The translations under genes were made by a program, and so were the position numbers. Source: Ochotona curzoniae (lineage: Eukaryota; Chordata; Mammalia; Lagomorpha; Ochotonidae). Taken from it: a stretch of DNA of 64,000 nucleotides. The notes beneath the pieces were generated by a model that saw nothing but the letters and a program-made list of their open reading frames with translations, was not told the origin of the DNA and did no database searches. The stretch lies in contig NW_024467083.1 of the NCBI RefSeq assembly GCF_017591425.1, positions 14,623,001 through 14,687,000 of the forward strand. Reading direction: 5' to 3'. Every line of letters begins with the position of its first letter. Position 1 is the first letter of the stretch. Shown piece after piece: positions 36,790 to 49,649 of this stretch.

Positions 36790-38015
36790 ATATTATTTAC
36801 AAAACAAACCTTCTGATCAATATAACTTCCAGTGAAGTTAACCTTTGAAGTGCACAGAGCAGGGGGCCCCCAAAACGGAGCAGGCAGACAGGAGGAGGCT
36901 TGTATCTCAACCCTTGAGACTCCCAGATCCTCACCAAGGACTATCAGTACCGGCACCAAGGACTACATCCCAACTGCCAAGGAGACAACGGGAACTGGAG
37001 TGCCTTCAGAGGCCGAGAACTCTTAGGTTATCCACTCCCATTTGGATCTCCCATATGGAATGGAAGAAGCCCAAATCCAACCCCACAGGAGCCAATGTTA
37101 TCGGAACAACAACCAGGGACCCTGAACGGTCGACAGAAACAGAACAGTACACCTCGTCAGGACTAGGGAGAGGAACTTTCTCTGGTCCTTACTTAGTTCC
37201 AACTTTGGATTCCCACCCTCTCTTGCGATGAACATCAGGGTCGCTCCGAAGCCTTCCAGTGCACAAAAAAATTAGATTAGATAGAAAACAAGGAAAGCTT
37301 AGTACCAAATAGGAAACGGTTAGCCTGGACTCACATATAACTTACTAGGTAGGACACGAAGATAAGTTACTCTTCACCAAGGTATTGAAGATTTCTCTAC
37401 ACACCCCTGCTAAAACTGTTCTGCACCTCAACTGTTGACATATACATTGTTAGAATTATAAGCCAACATGGACTATCCCAAAATCCACCAGGTTCAGTAA
37501 AAATTATGCTTCAATATAATAAACTACTAAATACAAAAATGAAAATAGTCACAAGACAGCTGAAAAGTACCCTATAACCATCTTAAGGTGTATAGCAGCC
37601 AGTTGTATATAAACTAAAATTGAAATGTCATTGAAGTAATCACAGGATGTGGTTAAGAACTTGCACTTTCTATCATATTGTTCACTCAATATCATGTCAT
37701 TTAACTCCATAAGGTTGTAAACAGTTGTTGATGTTATGCTGTGGCTTTTAATTGGTCGGGACAATATTCTGCCAGCTCTGCCTTCAAACCAGAGATGGTC
37801 TCCCCCAAAACTGTTGAATTTAACTGGACAATAAGATGCTGGACACTATGCAAAGTTCATGCTTGCAATGAAAGGATTATGACTGGGTTTGAACTGGAAT
37901 ACTGCAACTATGTGGAGAAATCCACCATGGAGGGAGAGCATAGGGAGGCATTGGAGGGATCCCGGAGCCTATGAAACTATCATAAAATGAAATGCAATTT
38001 TAAAAAATACAAAAC
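36790..38015 (+). mobile_element. L1 3' region preceded by a GC-rich orphan segment
   Basis: The part from about 37500 to 38000 aligns with the 3' UTR of the L1 at 25.9-26.3 kb: 'gtcatttaactccat', 'tggacaataagatgctgga', 'aaatccaccatgga', a purine-rich tract, 'cctatgaaactatcataaaa'. The 650 or so bp before it (36840-37490) is GC-richer and not ORF2-like on either strand. It has a 128-codon plus-strand frame (36845-37231) with no recognisable domain. It could be a distinct 3' UTR extension or a captured sequence. No ORF2 precedes the 3' UTR, so this is a truncated or composite copy. Confidence 0.6.
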
Positions 38016-38149
38016 AAAACAAAAAGACATGAAGGGAAATATGGCACTTCTGAGGTAAACAAGAATCGAATGAATTTATCACAACTAGACCTACTTTACA
38101 GTAAATATTGAAGGGAGTGCTGCATTTAAAGTGAACATCCTGATACTGC

Positions 38150-38240
38150 CTGCATTCGGGTGCAGCAATCTAAATAGCTGTGTGTGATGCCAGCGTTTCA
38201 TTAGAATTCCAGGTCAGTTCTGGCTGTTCTCTTGATCTCA
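38150..38240 (+). mobile_element. CSINE head fragment
   Basis: 'gatgccagcgtttcattaga' followed by 'ttccaggtcagttctggctg' matches the head of an old CSINE. Confidence 0.5.
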
Positions 38241-38249
38241 CTTTGTGCT

Positions 38250-40085
38250 AATGTACCCTAGAAAGCATCAGATCTGAGTCAGAATACTTTCAATGTTTCT
38301 CTGCTTAGTATGACATTCATTATTGATTCGTCATATATGACCTCCATAATTTGAATGTATATTCCTTCAATATCCAATATGTGCAGGGTTTTATTTTTGT
38401 CATTGCTTTTAGTCATGAATGGTATTGAATTTTATGTTGTGCTTTTTCTAAATCTGTTGGGATTTCCATATGATTGTATGCTTTATTTTATTGATGCAAC
38501 TTATGGCATTGTTTTACAAATGATAAAACACATCGGCATCTCTTGGGGAAATCCCATTTGATTTTTACATATGATACTTTCAATGTGGTTATAGATTCAG
38601 CTTCTTAGCTTTTTTTAAATTTTGTGCATTTTCATATCCATGTTCATCAAAAATATGGCCTGATAGCTCTCGTCTCTTTAGTGTTTATTCAGTTTTGCAG
38701 TTGAAGTGATTTTGACATCATTTATATAGTTTAATAGAATTCTATCCTGCTCCTTTCAGAATCCTTTGAAAACTATCAGTAACAGTTCCTCTTTAAATAC
38801 ACCTCAAGTGTTTTGTAGAATTCAGTAGTGAAGTCATAAGGCCTTGGACATCTCCTTAATGGAAAATGATGAAACACTCTGCAACCCTATTTCTGCTTCT
38901 GTTTCTGTTTAGATTTTCCTTATATCTTTATTTAATCTTGGTAGGTTATACGTATCCAAGCATCTATCTATTTCTTTGATGTTTTCACATTTGTTAGCAC
39001 ATGATTTTCCAAGGTAGGTTCTTATGATCCTTTGTGATTCAATCATATTGTTTGTACTGTCTCCTTTTTCATATCTATTTGAGTTTTTTTCTTTTGTCTT
39101 TTGATAGTCTATCTAAAGATTTATTTCATTTGCTTATTTTCCCAGAAAGAACAACATTCTTTATTGATCTTTCCATGTTTTTATTCTCCCGTCTAAATAA
39201 TTACCCCACTGTTACTTCATTCATTTTTTAGAAGAGATAATAACCAAACCCTTTCAGAAATAGGTGGATCCATTTCAATCATCTTTATTAAAAGCCTTTT
39301 TTGCTTTCTTACTTCTGGGGCTCACTTAGTTCATTAATACATGATACACTTTCACTGATAGACATTTCTAGGTAATTTCTAGGTAATTATTTTCAAGCCT
39401 TTCTAACGCATCTTCCATTTTGTTAAAGTTCTTAATAAATGGTATTATCCACTAGTTAAACAAAACATTTCTTCACTTTCCTGTTTCTTTAGTCATGTAA
39501 AATGTATTCTATTGTGATTATTTTTTTTTTTCTCTAAAGTTCACCATTTTCTTTCGTGTTGATTCCAATAGTTTGGTAAATGATACTTGTAATGTTTTTT
39601 AGTTTGTCAATCATGCATTGTAATAATATAATTCTAAATAATTTCTAACAATTGAAATAATTATTTCAACTTCCAACTAATTGTAATTTGTCTGATCTCC
39701 TTCAGTCTTTATCTGATTGAATTATATTTGATGAAATATTACTACATATACCTTCATGTCTGAAGAATCTCTTTTGTTTATAACTGGAAATTTCTAGGTT
39801 TAATTCTCTATTTAGTATCTTACTCTAAAATCTGAATCTTTCCATCTGAATATCTATTTATATATCAGAATAGACCAATCAACATCAATTCATGAATATC
39901 AAATTGGTCATTGATGTTTATATAAAAATTTTTGCTAAAAAACTGTTGATTAGTTATTTTAGTTATCTAAATGCCTTTCTTGATCTCCTCAATGGGTATT
40001 TTATAACCCATTCCTCTTAGAATTTCATGTTCTGTTTTTTCACATGTCTCTAACGTGATATATTAATTTTCAAAGGGTAAACAAG
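38250..40085 (-). pseudogene. Old L1 ORF2 block
   Basis: The minus-strand translation of parts of this AT-rich block (for example around 38780-38900 and 38960-39110) follows the mammalian L1 ORF2 reverse-transcriptase region, in the opposite direction to the plus-strand T-rich text. Stops and indels are frequent. The later part (39250-40085) is weaker and may include other old L1 sequence. Confidence 0.6.
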
Positions 40086-40097
40086 AGTCAAAACTAT

Positions 40098-40449
40098 ATT
40101 CACTATTTGCGGTCCCGGTGTCGTGGCCTAGCAGCTAAAGTCCTTGCCTTCAACGCGCCAGGATTCCATATGGGTGTTGGTTCTAATCCTGGCAGCCCCA
40201 CTTCCCATCCAGCTCCCTGCTTGTGGCCTGGGAAAGCAGTCCAGGACGGCCCAGGCCTTGGGAGCCTGCACCCATGTGGGATACCTGAAAGAGATTCCTG
40301 GTTCCTGGCTTCAGATTGGCTCAGCACCGGCTGTTGTGCTCACTTGGGGAGTGAATCATCATATGGAAGATCTTCCTCTCTGTCTCTCCTCCTCTCTGCA
40401 TATCTGACTTTGTAATAAAAATGAATAAATTAGAAAGAATTCACCATTT
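40098..40449 (+). mobile_element. CSINE, first of a serial pair
   Basis: Full-length plus-strand SINE (about 40109-40438), from 'gcggtcccggtgtcgtggcc' to the A-rich tail. It lies between 'attcactattt' (40098-40108) and 'attcaccattt' (40439-40449). The 102- and 87-codon plus-strand frames inside it are SINE-derived. Confidence 0.93.
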
Positions 40450-40793
40450 ACACCTGATGCAGCAGCCTAGAGGTTAAAGACCTCACCTTGCATGTACTAG
40501 GATCCCTTGTGGGCACCAGTTCTAATCCTTGCAGCCCTGTGTCCCATCCAGTTCCCTGCTTGTCAGCTGGGAAAACAATAGAGGACAGCCCAAAGACTTG
40601 GGACCCTGTGCCATGTGGGTGGCCCAGAGGAGGCTCCTTTTTCCTGGCTTCTAAAAGGCTCAGCTGCAGCCATTGAAGCCGCTTGGGGAGAGAATCAATG
40701 GATGGATCTTCCTCTCTGTTTCTCCTTCTCTCTGTATGTCTGAGTTTCCAACAAAAATAAATAAATATTTTTTAAAAAAAATATTCACCATTT
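40450..40793 (+). mobile_element. CSINE, second of a serial pair
   Basis: Plus-strand SINE (about 40450-40782) lying between 'attcaccattt' at 40439-40449 and an identical copy at 40783-40793. It is slightly more diverged than its left neighbour. Confidence 0.93.
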
Positions 40794-41985
40794 GATTATA
40801 GCCCGAGCTTTGTATATTACTATAAGTCTCAGAAAACAGAAGATATATTTTTTTCTTTTTTAAACTGTTTTGTTTCACTAAAAATTTCAAGTTGCACAGA
40901 GTATACTATTGTGAAATTAAAAAAAAAAACAGAAGAAAAGAGGAAAGAGGGGCAATATATAAAGGAGGAAGCTACTGTGGGCAGTGTCAATGTGCTTCGA
41001 AATCTGTATTGTTGTACTACATGAGATGAGTTCATTTTATATAAATAAAACACATATTTTAAAAAAGCATGATTACCGATATCACCAACAAAATGACCAA
41101 CTCTTCAAGCAGTAAACTCTCATGTTACATAAAGACAAATAGGCAATGTTTCTGTCTTGAAATATACCTTCCTATTACATATTAGATTTCCTTTTTTCCA
41201 GTAATTCATAATGTCCTCTAAAGATTGCTTTGCTTCTAGAATTATTATTTTCACTAAAAATGTCTCAAAATTGATTTGCTGTTTTCCCCTGGTACTATTA
41301 AATCAGAGCACTTAACCATTTATTTTTCTAAATTTCTCAATGTTAAACATTTGTATATGTTCACACTTTAAAATGCAAGGCTTCCTAAAATCACAATTCT
41401 ATTTTGCCTGTTGCCAGTGCCCAAAGCTTGACTTCTTTTTGTCACATTACCCAATTCATCAGCAAACAATATTACTTTGAATTTCATGCATATATAATTT
41501 GATAATTTGTCACTAGTACCACTGCTATTATGCAATTATAATCGATCAATGTTTTTCATTTAGACTTCATCATAATCTCTTGTATCTACTACTGCCTTCC
41601 AAAATTCGGTCCAGAAAAATAATTCCTTCCATCTGGAGGTAGATTATGGCATTTTCTCCTCAAAATATATAAGCTCATCATCTCAGGCAACTAAGATTAA
41701 AAATTCTGTGTGGTTTTCTCAATATTTCTTTATCTGTTTGTCCTTGTTTAGTGTTCTGCTTCTTTCATCCAGCTGATTGCTTTTCCTTAACATGGAACTA
41801 CTCCTAAAAATAGAGTTCAATTCAAAATCCCTGTGATTTTTCTCTCTGGATGAATTGTTCTTCAACAAAATCATTTCAGAAAAAAAAAAATAACAAACGC
41901 CTTATATTGATGTCTGAAAACAATACCACCCTCAATTTTTTTTTTTTTTTTAACTGAAGCAATCTACACTTCAGTAAGAATGTAA
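40794..41985. other. Unassigned AT-rich DNA
   Basis: No gene or named repeat is seen. A runs occur at 40918-40929 and 41880-41890, and a T run at about 41937-41952. Confidence 0.5.
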
Positions 41986-41991
41986 CTCTGC

Positions 41992-42230
41992 GCATGGTGA
42001 GCTGGCTCCAGGGCTAAATCTCCACATTCCAACACCTTATTCCATATGGGCACCAGTTCCTACTCTAGCCACTCCACTTCCCATCCAGCTCTGTGCTTGT
42101 GGCCAGGTAAAGAAGTAGAGGACGCGCAAAGCCTTAGGACTGTGCAACTTGGTGGAAGACCAGAAAAAAGCTCATGGTCCCCACTCTTGGTCCAGCTAGG
42201 CTCTAACCAATCTGGACACCTGAGAATGTC
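41992..42230 (+). mobile_element. CSINE, 3' truncated
   Basis: Plus strand: 'catggtgagctggctccag', 'catatgggcaccagttccta', 'cacttcccatccagctctgt' and 'gtagaggacgcgcaaagcct'. It fades after 'tggtccagctaggctc', with no tail. Confidence 0.85.
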
Positions 42231-42389
42231 AATGTCCCTTTTATTGCTTTTATTGCTACTGCACATAAGTACCAAGGATCTAGTCATCACTGTATGTTCA
42301 TTAGTGCCTTGGGACACATGCTGGCGTTTATTCCTAAGAGAAAAGTCTGGGCACTCTTTTTCACCACCAGTGTCACATTGATACCTTTG

Positions 42390-42745
42390 TTAATTTTGAT
42401 TAACTTCATGCGGGTAAAGGTCCACTATTTTTGTTCTATCTGAGGTGGACTGTACTCAAGGGTATACATTATGGAAATGTAGTGGAAATGAATATGTTCA
42501 GAGGTGGAAACAGAAAGAAGTAAGTCCTCACATGCATGCATTACAAGGATGCATTCACAACAAAACGACTGATAGTCTACATTGTCGGGAGACACCTCGG
42601 TGGCAGCATGATGGACTGTGAAAACTCATGAAAGACGCTCATCGTAAGACTAGAGGGGAGAACATTGGGAGGGGAGGGAACATTGGAAGGGGAAATGGAG
42701 ATCGTATGCCTATTAAACTGTATCATAAAACAATAGGAAAATGTA
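42390..42745 (+). mobile_element. L1 3'-end copy with unclear upstream part
   Basis: From about 42590, 'gatggactgtgaaaactcat', the purine-rich tract 'gaggggagaacattgg' and 'ttaaactgtatcataaaaca' match the L1 3' terminus. The upstream part (42390-42585) includes a 39-bp segment that recurs at 43856-43894. Confidence 0.6.
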
Positions 42746-42749
42746 ATTC

Positions 42750-43600
42750 TGGGAAGAAGAGCTTTCTTTTACTGCTGCATACTTACTCATACTACATACT
42801 TTGGAGTTTTCTTGCAGTGATAAAGATAATAAGTAATTTGTTGAAAAATATTCTGGAGATGCTTTGCAATTAGATAAAAGTGTGGTGATGAATTTAAAAT
42901 AATTGGCAGCACAATATAAATTGTGGCTTAAATATTTTAGAGGGCTAAGAACGGATTTTTTTAATATTCAAAGTATTTTAAAATGAGCAATGATTCAAAG
43001 TAAGCCAAGAGGTTAGCTAAGTAGTATTATTATTCATAGTCAATATAAAAAATTTCACTCATATTTAGTTTGCTAGAGCAATGAAGTTGAATTGATGGAG
43101 TTAATATGGGTTTAGTCAAAACAGCACTTTGTTCAATAGTATTGCATTTGGTAAATATGATTCTAGATAATCAGAGAAATCCATTTTATAGGGTCAGTGT
43201 CTGTATTAATCAGACTGGATGTAGCATGGTCAGTTATTTGTGAGCATATATAGTGTTTTGAAATGTTTCTGGGAGCTAATATAAGTATTATCTTTTGAAA
43301 AGACTTTTAGTGTTGGGAAATATAATATCTTATTTTATGAAGCAAAAGTACATACAATGAACATATCAATTATTCTGATGAAGCTTTCTGTTCCTATAAT
43401 TAAAAATGTATAATATGCTTGGTAATGTTTCATGATCTTGGCTAATTGTATCCATCTACTAATTAATTAACCTGATGGCATATATACAAAAATTAATTTA
43501 TAACACATGTGATGTATTAGCATAATCCAATTCAACTTCATTAGTCAAATGCATGTACTCTGTAAATATTTAAAACATGTCTTACCTAAAGATAAGCTCA
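42750..43600. other. Unassigned AT-rich DNA
   Basis: No gene or named repeat is recognised. Confidence 0.5.
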
Positions 43601-43629
43601 TTTGGAGATCTCCCCAATCTAAATGCTGG

Positions 43630-44055
43630 ACTCGGGAACCCTGACCAAGAAAAGAGAGAAGACAGAGCAGGTCAACCAACCATCTCAGCTGTATGTTGAC
43701 AGCAAAATATGGGGCAAATTTTGTCAATCAGTGGATTCTTCAAAGACCTCATAGTGCTTGGAGTGGCGAGATTAGCAGCGATTCATAACTAGTGACCTGT
43801 CAAAACCACTTGAGCAAGAACCTCAGAGCATGCCCTAAATCCGGGACCTGGGGAGGAATATGTTAAGAGGTGGAAACAGAAAGAAGTAAGTCCTTCTTTT
43901 CATTGGGCCTTCTCCCTTAATACTCCCCTTTAAACATGAAGGAAACAATATGGAAATAACAGTGTTACCACTTTCCTGTAGCTCTTGAACCTTTTTACCA
44001 TAATTAACTATGTAAAGATTATCAAAAATATAATAAAAAAAGATTTTAAAAAAAA
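43630..44055 (+). mobile_element. E-family tail, copy E4
   Basis: 'gtgcttggagtggcgaga', 'gtcaaaaccacttgagcaag' and, near the end, 'attaactatgtaaagattat' plus an A-rich terminus match, in order, the non-L1 tail of E2 (reverse complement of 57660-57960). Only the 3' part of the element is present. A 39-bp segment at 43856-43894 has no counterpart in E2. Confidence 0.55.
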
Positions 44056-47000
44056 TATAAGCTCATTCTCATAAATTTGGCAAGATAATGTTATGAAGGA
44101 AATGTTAAATCAGTTGGTAATAATTAGAATTTCAAAAGTGTGTAGTGGCAAAATGATAATGTATTTAAAAATTGTCAACCATATTAATCCCAAGGAAACA
44201 CTCAAAATAATGATATTTTCATAATTACTTATAGTAGGGTTGTTCAGTACTATTTATCTTTTATCTGTAATATTGAATGATTTGAGTCAAACAATTTTTT
44301 AGTAAACACATAGACAAACAGAATCAGCAGGGAAATAAAAGGAATAAGATTTTTAACTTGCAAAATAATGTAATTTATTTTATTAATAGGTCAAAATAAA
44401 TACCCCTTGCATTATCTCTATAAAATTGAATAGGTCATTTGAAATGTTTCACTATTTATTTGTGATTAAGTTAAAATGTTATAACTTAGTGCAGATTCCA
44501 TTATTGATCAATGTTTGTCTGTCAACCCATAGAGAACAGTTGATTTAGTATTGCCACATTGTTCAAGAACCTCATTAAATTCTGAATCAAACTATCCATG
44601 AAGCTGATATTTGGCTCTGACATTAAGATATTGCTTGAATTTCCACAACCCAAACAGAGATACCTGAGTTTGAATCTCCATTCTGCTTCCAGTGTTAGCT
44701 CGCTGTGAACCAGAAGTGAAGGATCGAGTTGGTGGGTCCCTGGAATACATATTGTAGATCTATATTGAGTTCTCAGGTCCTCTGCAACAACTGTGGGGAA
44801 CTGAGAAATGAGCCAATGATTTTGGGGTTTCTGCATATTTATCTTTTAGTAATGACAATGAAATACTATTTCAAATGCAGTCATTTTTGAAATAGTGACA
44901 GTATTAAGAATTTGCACGTTTTCTTCTGGAAAATATAAGTAAATATACTGGGAAAAGTTTCCAATTAGCAATGATTGCACCTCATTGCAATTGCACTACT
45001 GCCATTGTGCAAAGCTGTAAGTAAATATATTATGCAAATCTCTAATTGTGCACACAGATACATACATGACATTGAATGTGGGTTTGAGCATATGAGATTA
45101 AATTGTCATAACTTAAAAATGATTATATAGTTATCCTGGAAAAAATTTACTACAAAAGTATTTCAGAAAACTGAGAATGCTCAAGACAATCACTAGTTGC
45201 AAAATCAATATAGACATGTCAAAATCAGTTGCACTATTGTAGCAAATATTTAGTAGAGAACATGGCACATTTTTACTATTGAACACAATTAATATAAAAC
45301 TAACAGAAACAAAGTTAGCAAGAATGTCAAACAAGAAAAAAAATATAAAATTTTGCTAAGATTCAGATAAATAAATGTGTGTAATCATACCCTGAATTAG
45401 AAGAGTCAGTGTATCATATAGTAATCAATTTTAAATCAATTTTCAAATTTCAATAAATGATTGGCAGAAATAATAACCAGTTATAAATTTTGAAATCTCC
45501 TAAACTTTCTTATAAGGCAAAAACTATAGTTGACAAGCTGTCAGGAACCTAAGAATGGTCCACATTGCCAAGTAGCAATAGGTAGCATAACATTGCAACA
45601 ATGAAAATATTTTAATGCAGACAAAGTGTTTTGGTTACAAAAGTAAATACAAAATAAAGAAGCACATGTAAATGAATCATGAAAAACAGCACCAAAAATG
45701 GAATGAACCCTTTCATAATTGATAGGACAGCATTTTAAATATTTAAAACACAATTACTTTCCACAATACCACAAATACACAATCTCAGGATTAATATGCC
45801 TGAATGAAAACAAAAAACTGATGAAAGGAGAGACTTAATTTAGCCTAACAGTTAAGATAAATGCATCCCCCCCATCAGAGCACTTGGATTCAGTTCCCTG
45901 TTTTGAAAATCAAAATGAAAAAAATCTAAAGTAAGATGATCATACTTCATGTAATATCTGCTACCTTTCTTTCAAAAAGACTTGAGGCCTCTCAAGTAAA
46001 GAAACAAATTCACCAAAAGGCTACCTATTCTTAGTAAACCTCTGAATTGTACCAGCATAAAAGAATGAATGAGTGAATGAATGAATGAATATTTAATACA
46101 CATTTAATTTAGTTAAATTTCAATGAAGAATTTATTTCCTCACTTTGGATCTGAAAGACATTTCCCAACATAAAATGTAAATGAAGGGTGCAAGTCAAAT
46201 TAATTTCAAATATCAAAGTTTCTTCTAGAACTATTGCAATGTATCATTGTGGAGTTTCTCACCAGTAAGTGACAGCCTGTACTCTAATTTTCTTTTCAAA
46301 TTGTAACATGCATTAATAAACACTTTTGCATTTTAAGTTTAGAACTGAAACTAAAAGACTAACCTGTTGTAGGGGCCTACAGTAACACCAAAGTTGATGT
46401 CCTGACCCTTAGAGCATAAGAAAGTTAACTGAGTCCATTTTGATTCAAATAATTTTCATATGATATAAATCACTGGATGCATGTGCTAGTTACACACTAA
46501 TTGCCTATTATCTCTACTTTCAGGTTTTTTTTGGCTGGTAAAAATAAGACTGGAAGATTTTCCAAGGATCTCTATTGACAATGGGTACCATGTTAAGCCA
46601 TGATTGGAAAAGGCACTCGAAAGACAAAAAGGACAGCAGGACATACTGGCACCATTGTTCCACTTGCTTGGTTTTTAACAGTATGCTTTTCTCAATATTT
46701 AGCTTCTGAGTCTGTCAGTTTTCATTACCTTTTGACTATGGCCAAGCATACTTTATCCAAAACTTGCCACATGCAAGTCCATGATTTGCACTTGATTTCA
46801 ACACAGAGAAGTTACTCAAACATTCAGCCCTGCATATATTTCCCTACCACTGCATTTGGTTCTCTTTGACAGCCACAAGAGTCAGCATCCAAAAATCAAT
46901 ATCCTACTGGTATTTCCATGGTAAATTTTGTGCAGGATGCCATATCTTTCAACAGACACCCTTGCCAGCAGCCCTACAAGTCGCTTTAAATCATGAGGAA

Positions 47001-49645
47001 AATTCATTTATATGGATGACTTTTGTTGGTAAACTAGAAGACTATTCAGCAAATCTTACAAGCAATTTTGCACAAGAAGTTGTTTTGGTGAGTCATCATA
47101 TGCAGCTTCCAATACAATAAAGGTACTGTTCCTATCGTGACCTTTCTAGGGCACCTCATGTTTAGTGATCAATACCAAAACTGACCACTGTTGTATTCTT
47201 AAAAGATCTCTTTAACAGTCATTGGGTAATTCACCATTGCTCCAATCCATCACTCTTCTGTGTATTGAATTGTGTCTGTTTATTGAGCTTCATGGTACTC
47301 CATTCCAAAATTAAGCCCTAAAGGAAACAGATTAATGCCAGTATAATCACTCGGGTGGATGTGAATTGGGAATTGGCTTAGTTCCACCTTTAGGAATAAG
47401 CAACACTGAGCCACAAATCAATGGCATATGGGATGCCAATTGTGTGTCCTGTGTAATTACAAAAGTAAAATGACATGCCATCTGTATTAACTCAAAAGCC
47501 AACAACCTCTTGTTTCTTCTTCACATTGAACTATGATTGATTTAAAAAATAATTTTACATGTATGCTGTTACAATAACATTGAAATTTGCAGTACCATAA
47601 ACATAATAAATCAAAGTTAGGGTACTAGTTGCTTAAGAATGTGGGCTTAGTGGTGAGATTTATGACAGAAATTTAAGTCTTCCCTTGATATGTCTGCATT
47701 CCATATGAGAGGACCTGTTTCCAGTCTTAGAAAGTACTTACTTCTGATCAATTTTTTTTTCCAATGCTTCTTAAAGAGTGCTTCTTAAAGGAAGACAATA
47801 TGCCCTAATTACTTCATTTGTCCCATATATGAAACTAAGATATAATGCCTAACTCTCTCTTTGGCCTTGTTTAGACCCTATTGCTTGAAAGCATTTGGGG
47901 ATTGAACTTAAAGCTTGGAATGGAGATTGGTGATTTGAAAACTCTTTTCTCTCTTTCTCTCTCTCATGATTTCTATAAAGTGATTACTCTAGTCAGAGTT
48001 ACTATGAACCCAGGTGAATGAAATCCCTGAGAGTTGAAAAGAGTTCTAGTCAATTAGCACCCTAACATTCAAATGGACATTTAAATACACTAGATAATTT
48101 ATCTAAGTGTGTACTGAGCTCCAAAGTTACTTTTGTATATTCACATAAATTTTTGATGAATGGAGTTTTACAGGAAACCTCAATATATTAAAGGAAAATC
48201 TGCTCTATCAGGTGCTTACAACATTTTGATACAATTCTAAAACCATGAAAGAACAAACTACTTGATAACTGAGCAATAATCTTGATGTTTGGAATAATTT
48301 TACCTTACATTTTGGCTAGAAGCTGGGCCCATTCAAGGCATAATTCAGGAAACATAAGAATGGATATTGGCACATAAACTGTCACTCTGAGTATGAAATG
48401 AGGGATAACATAATGTGAATGAAAACAAAATACTCACATGCATAAGCACACATATTATGTGCTGAAAGTTATATTTATTAATTTATGCTCCATATGTTAT
48501 ATTTAAGGAAGTACTCTCTAATTACCATCAATAGCAATAACGATTATTTTGGAAGTAATTCTTATGCTACTGAATGCATTCTTCAGTATTAGTTTGCTAT
48601 TGCATTAACACTGCGTCTTTTTACACATAGTCTTGGAACATTTGAAAACAATTATATCACAAAATGAGCCCTGAGGTCCCCCCAAAAAGTAATAAAATTT
48701 TCTACTAAGTAATAAAGAGAAAGTTAAAAAAGTTTATTTTAAAGAAGTCTATAAAATATCAAAGAATATAAAATAAAGTATTTTAAAGGCATAGACGATA
48801 CAGGAAAAAAAAAAAACCTAATGTTAAGAACACCATGTCTCTGTACAATTCCTGATTTGAATACACGTAAATTGTTGGGCAGGCATAATTTCAGACATGC
48901 ATTCATGTACTTAAATTAATCAGCTTTTATGAGAATTGCTGTGTATTTCTTAGAAAGATATCCCAGAAACATACCAATTCATTTCTACAAGTTAATGCTG
49001 TGGGTATTTAAGATATCTTCTTTTATTGCATGATTATAAAAGCTGGATTTCATAACCACTAAGGGATAATGTGGGAGATAAATTTAATCTGAGCTACAAG
49101 AGAGAACACCATGGCTTTTGAATCTGCCATTGTCTCTAATAATTTAAAAATTTCCTCAAACAAATCAAAATGTCTTAGTATCTTTGCTAATACTTTGAAA
49201 GCTCAAAAATGAGTGCAGTAAGGATTTTTAGGAAAATAAAACAAGTAAGAAAAAAAACAAAAATCAGAAACCCAACCAACACAGGGAATTAAGAATGGAA
49301 AGCAAAGCCTGACCTTTTGCTACAGCGCTAATATCCAAAAATGCTGAACTTGAGTTACATTTTTTGGGCCACTGGAAGAGTTTTATTTAAAGTAGATCAG
49401 GTCTAAATTACCATCACATTACATTTTTTCTATAAGTGAATTTTCAGATCACTAAGCAGCCAACATCTAAAAACAGTCTAAGGTGGTTGTTTTCTCTGAT
49501 GTGCATCATACATTGAAGCTGTGAAATGTGAAGAACCTAAAGCTAAGGTTCATTTACTCATATGGGAAAAGATATCAGAATTCACGAGAGACTTGATGCA
49601 TTCTATTTATCATTTCATCAGTTCATTGGATATTCAGTATTGTAT
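44056..49645. other. Long stretch without a confident repeat or gene
   Basis: About 5.6 kb of AT-rich DNA. A (GAAT)n microsatellite lies at about 46064-46091. A possible old CSINE head lies at about 45835-45900 ('cctaacagttaagataaatg'). Two plus-strand frames (46600-46869, 46866-47120) follow one another in different phases, but neither shows a recognisable domain. No exon structure is seen. Confidence 0.4.
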
Positions 49646-49649
49646 GTTT

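Noticed and set aside
40107..40415. 102-codon plus-strand frame
   Set aside because: It lies wholly within a CSINE. Similar frames recur in other SINE copies in the window.
46600..47120. Two consecutive plus-strand frames suggesting a two-part gene
   Set aside because: They are in different phases with no splice sites between them and no similarity I can recognise.
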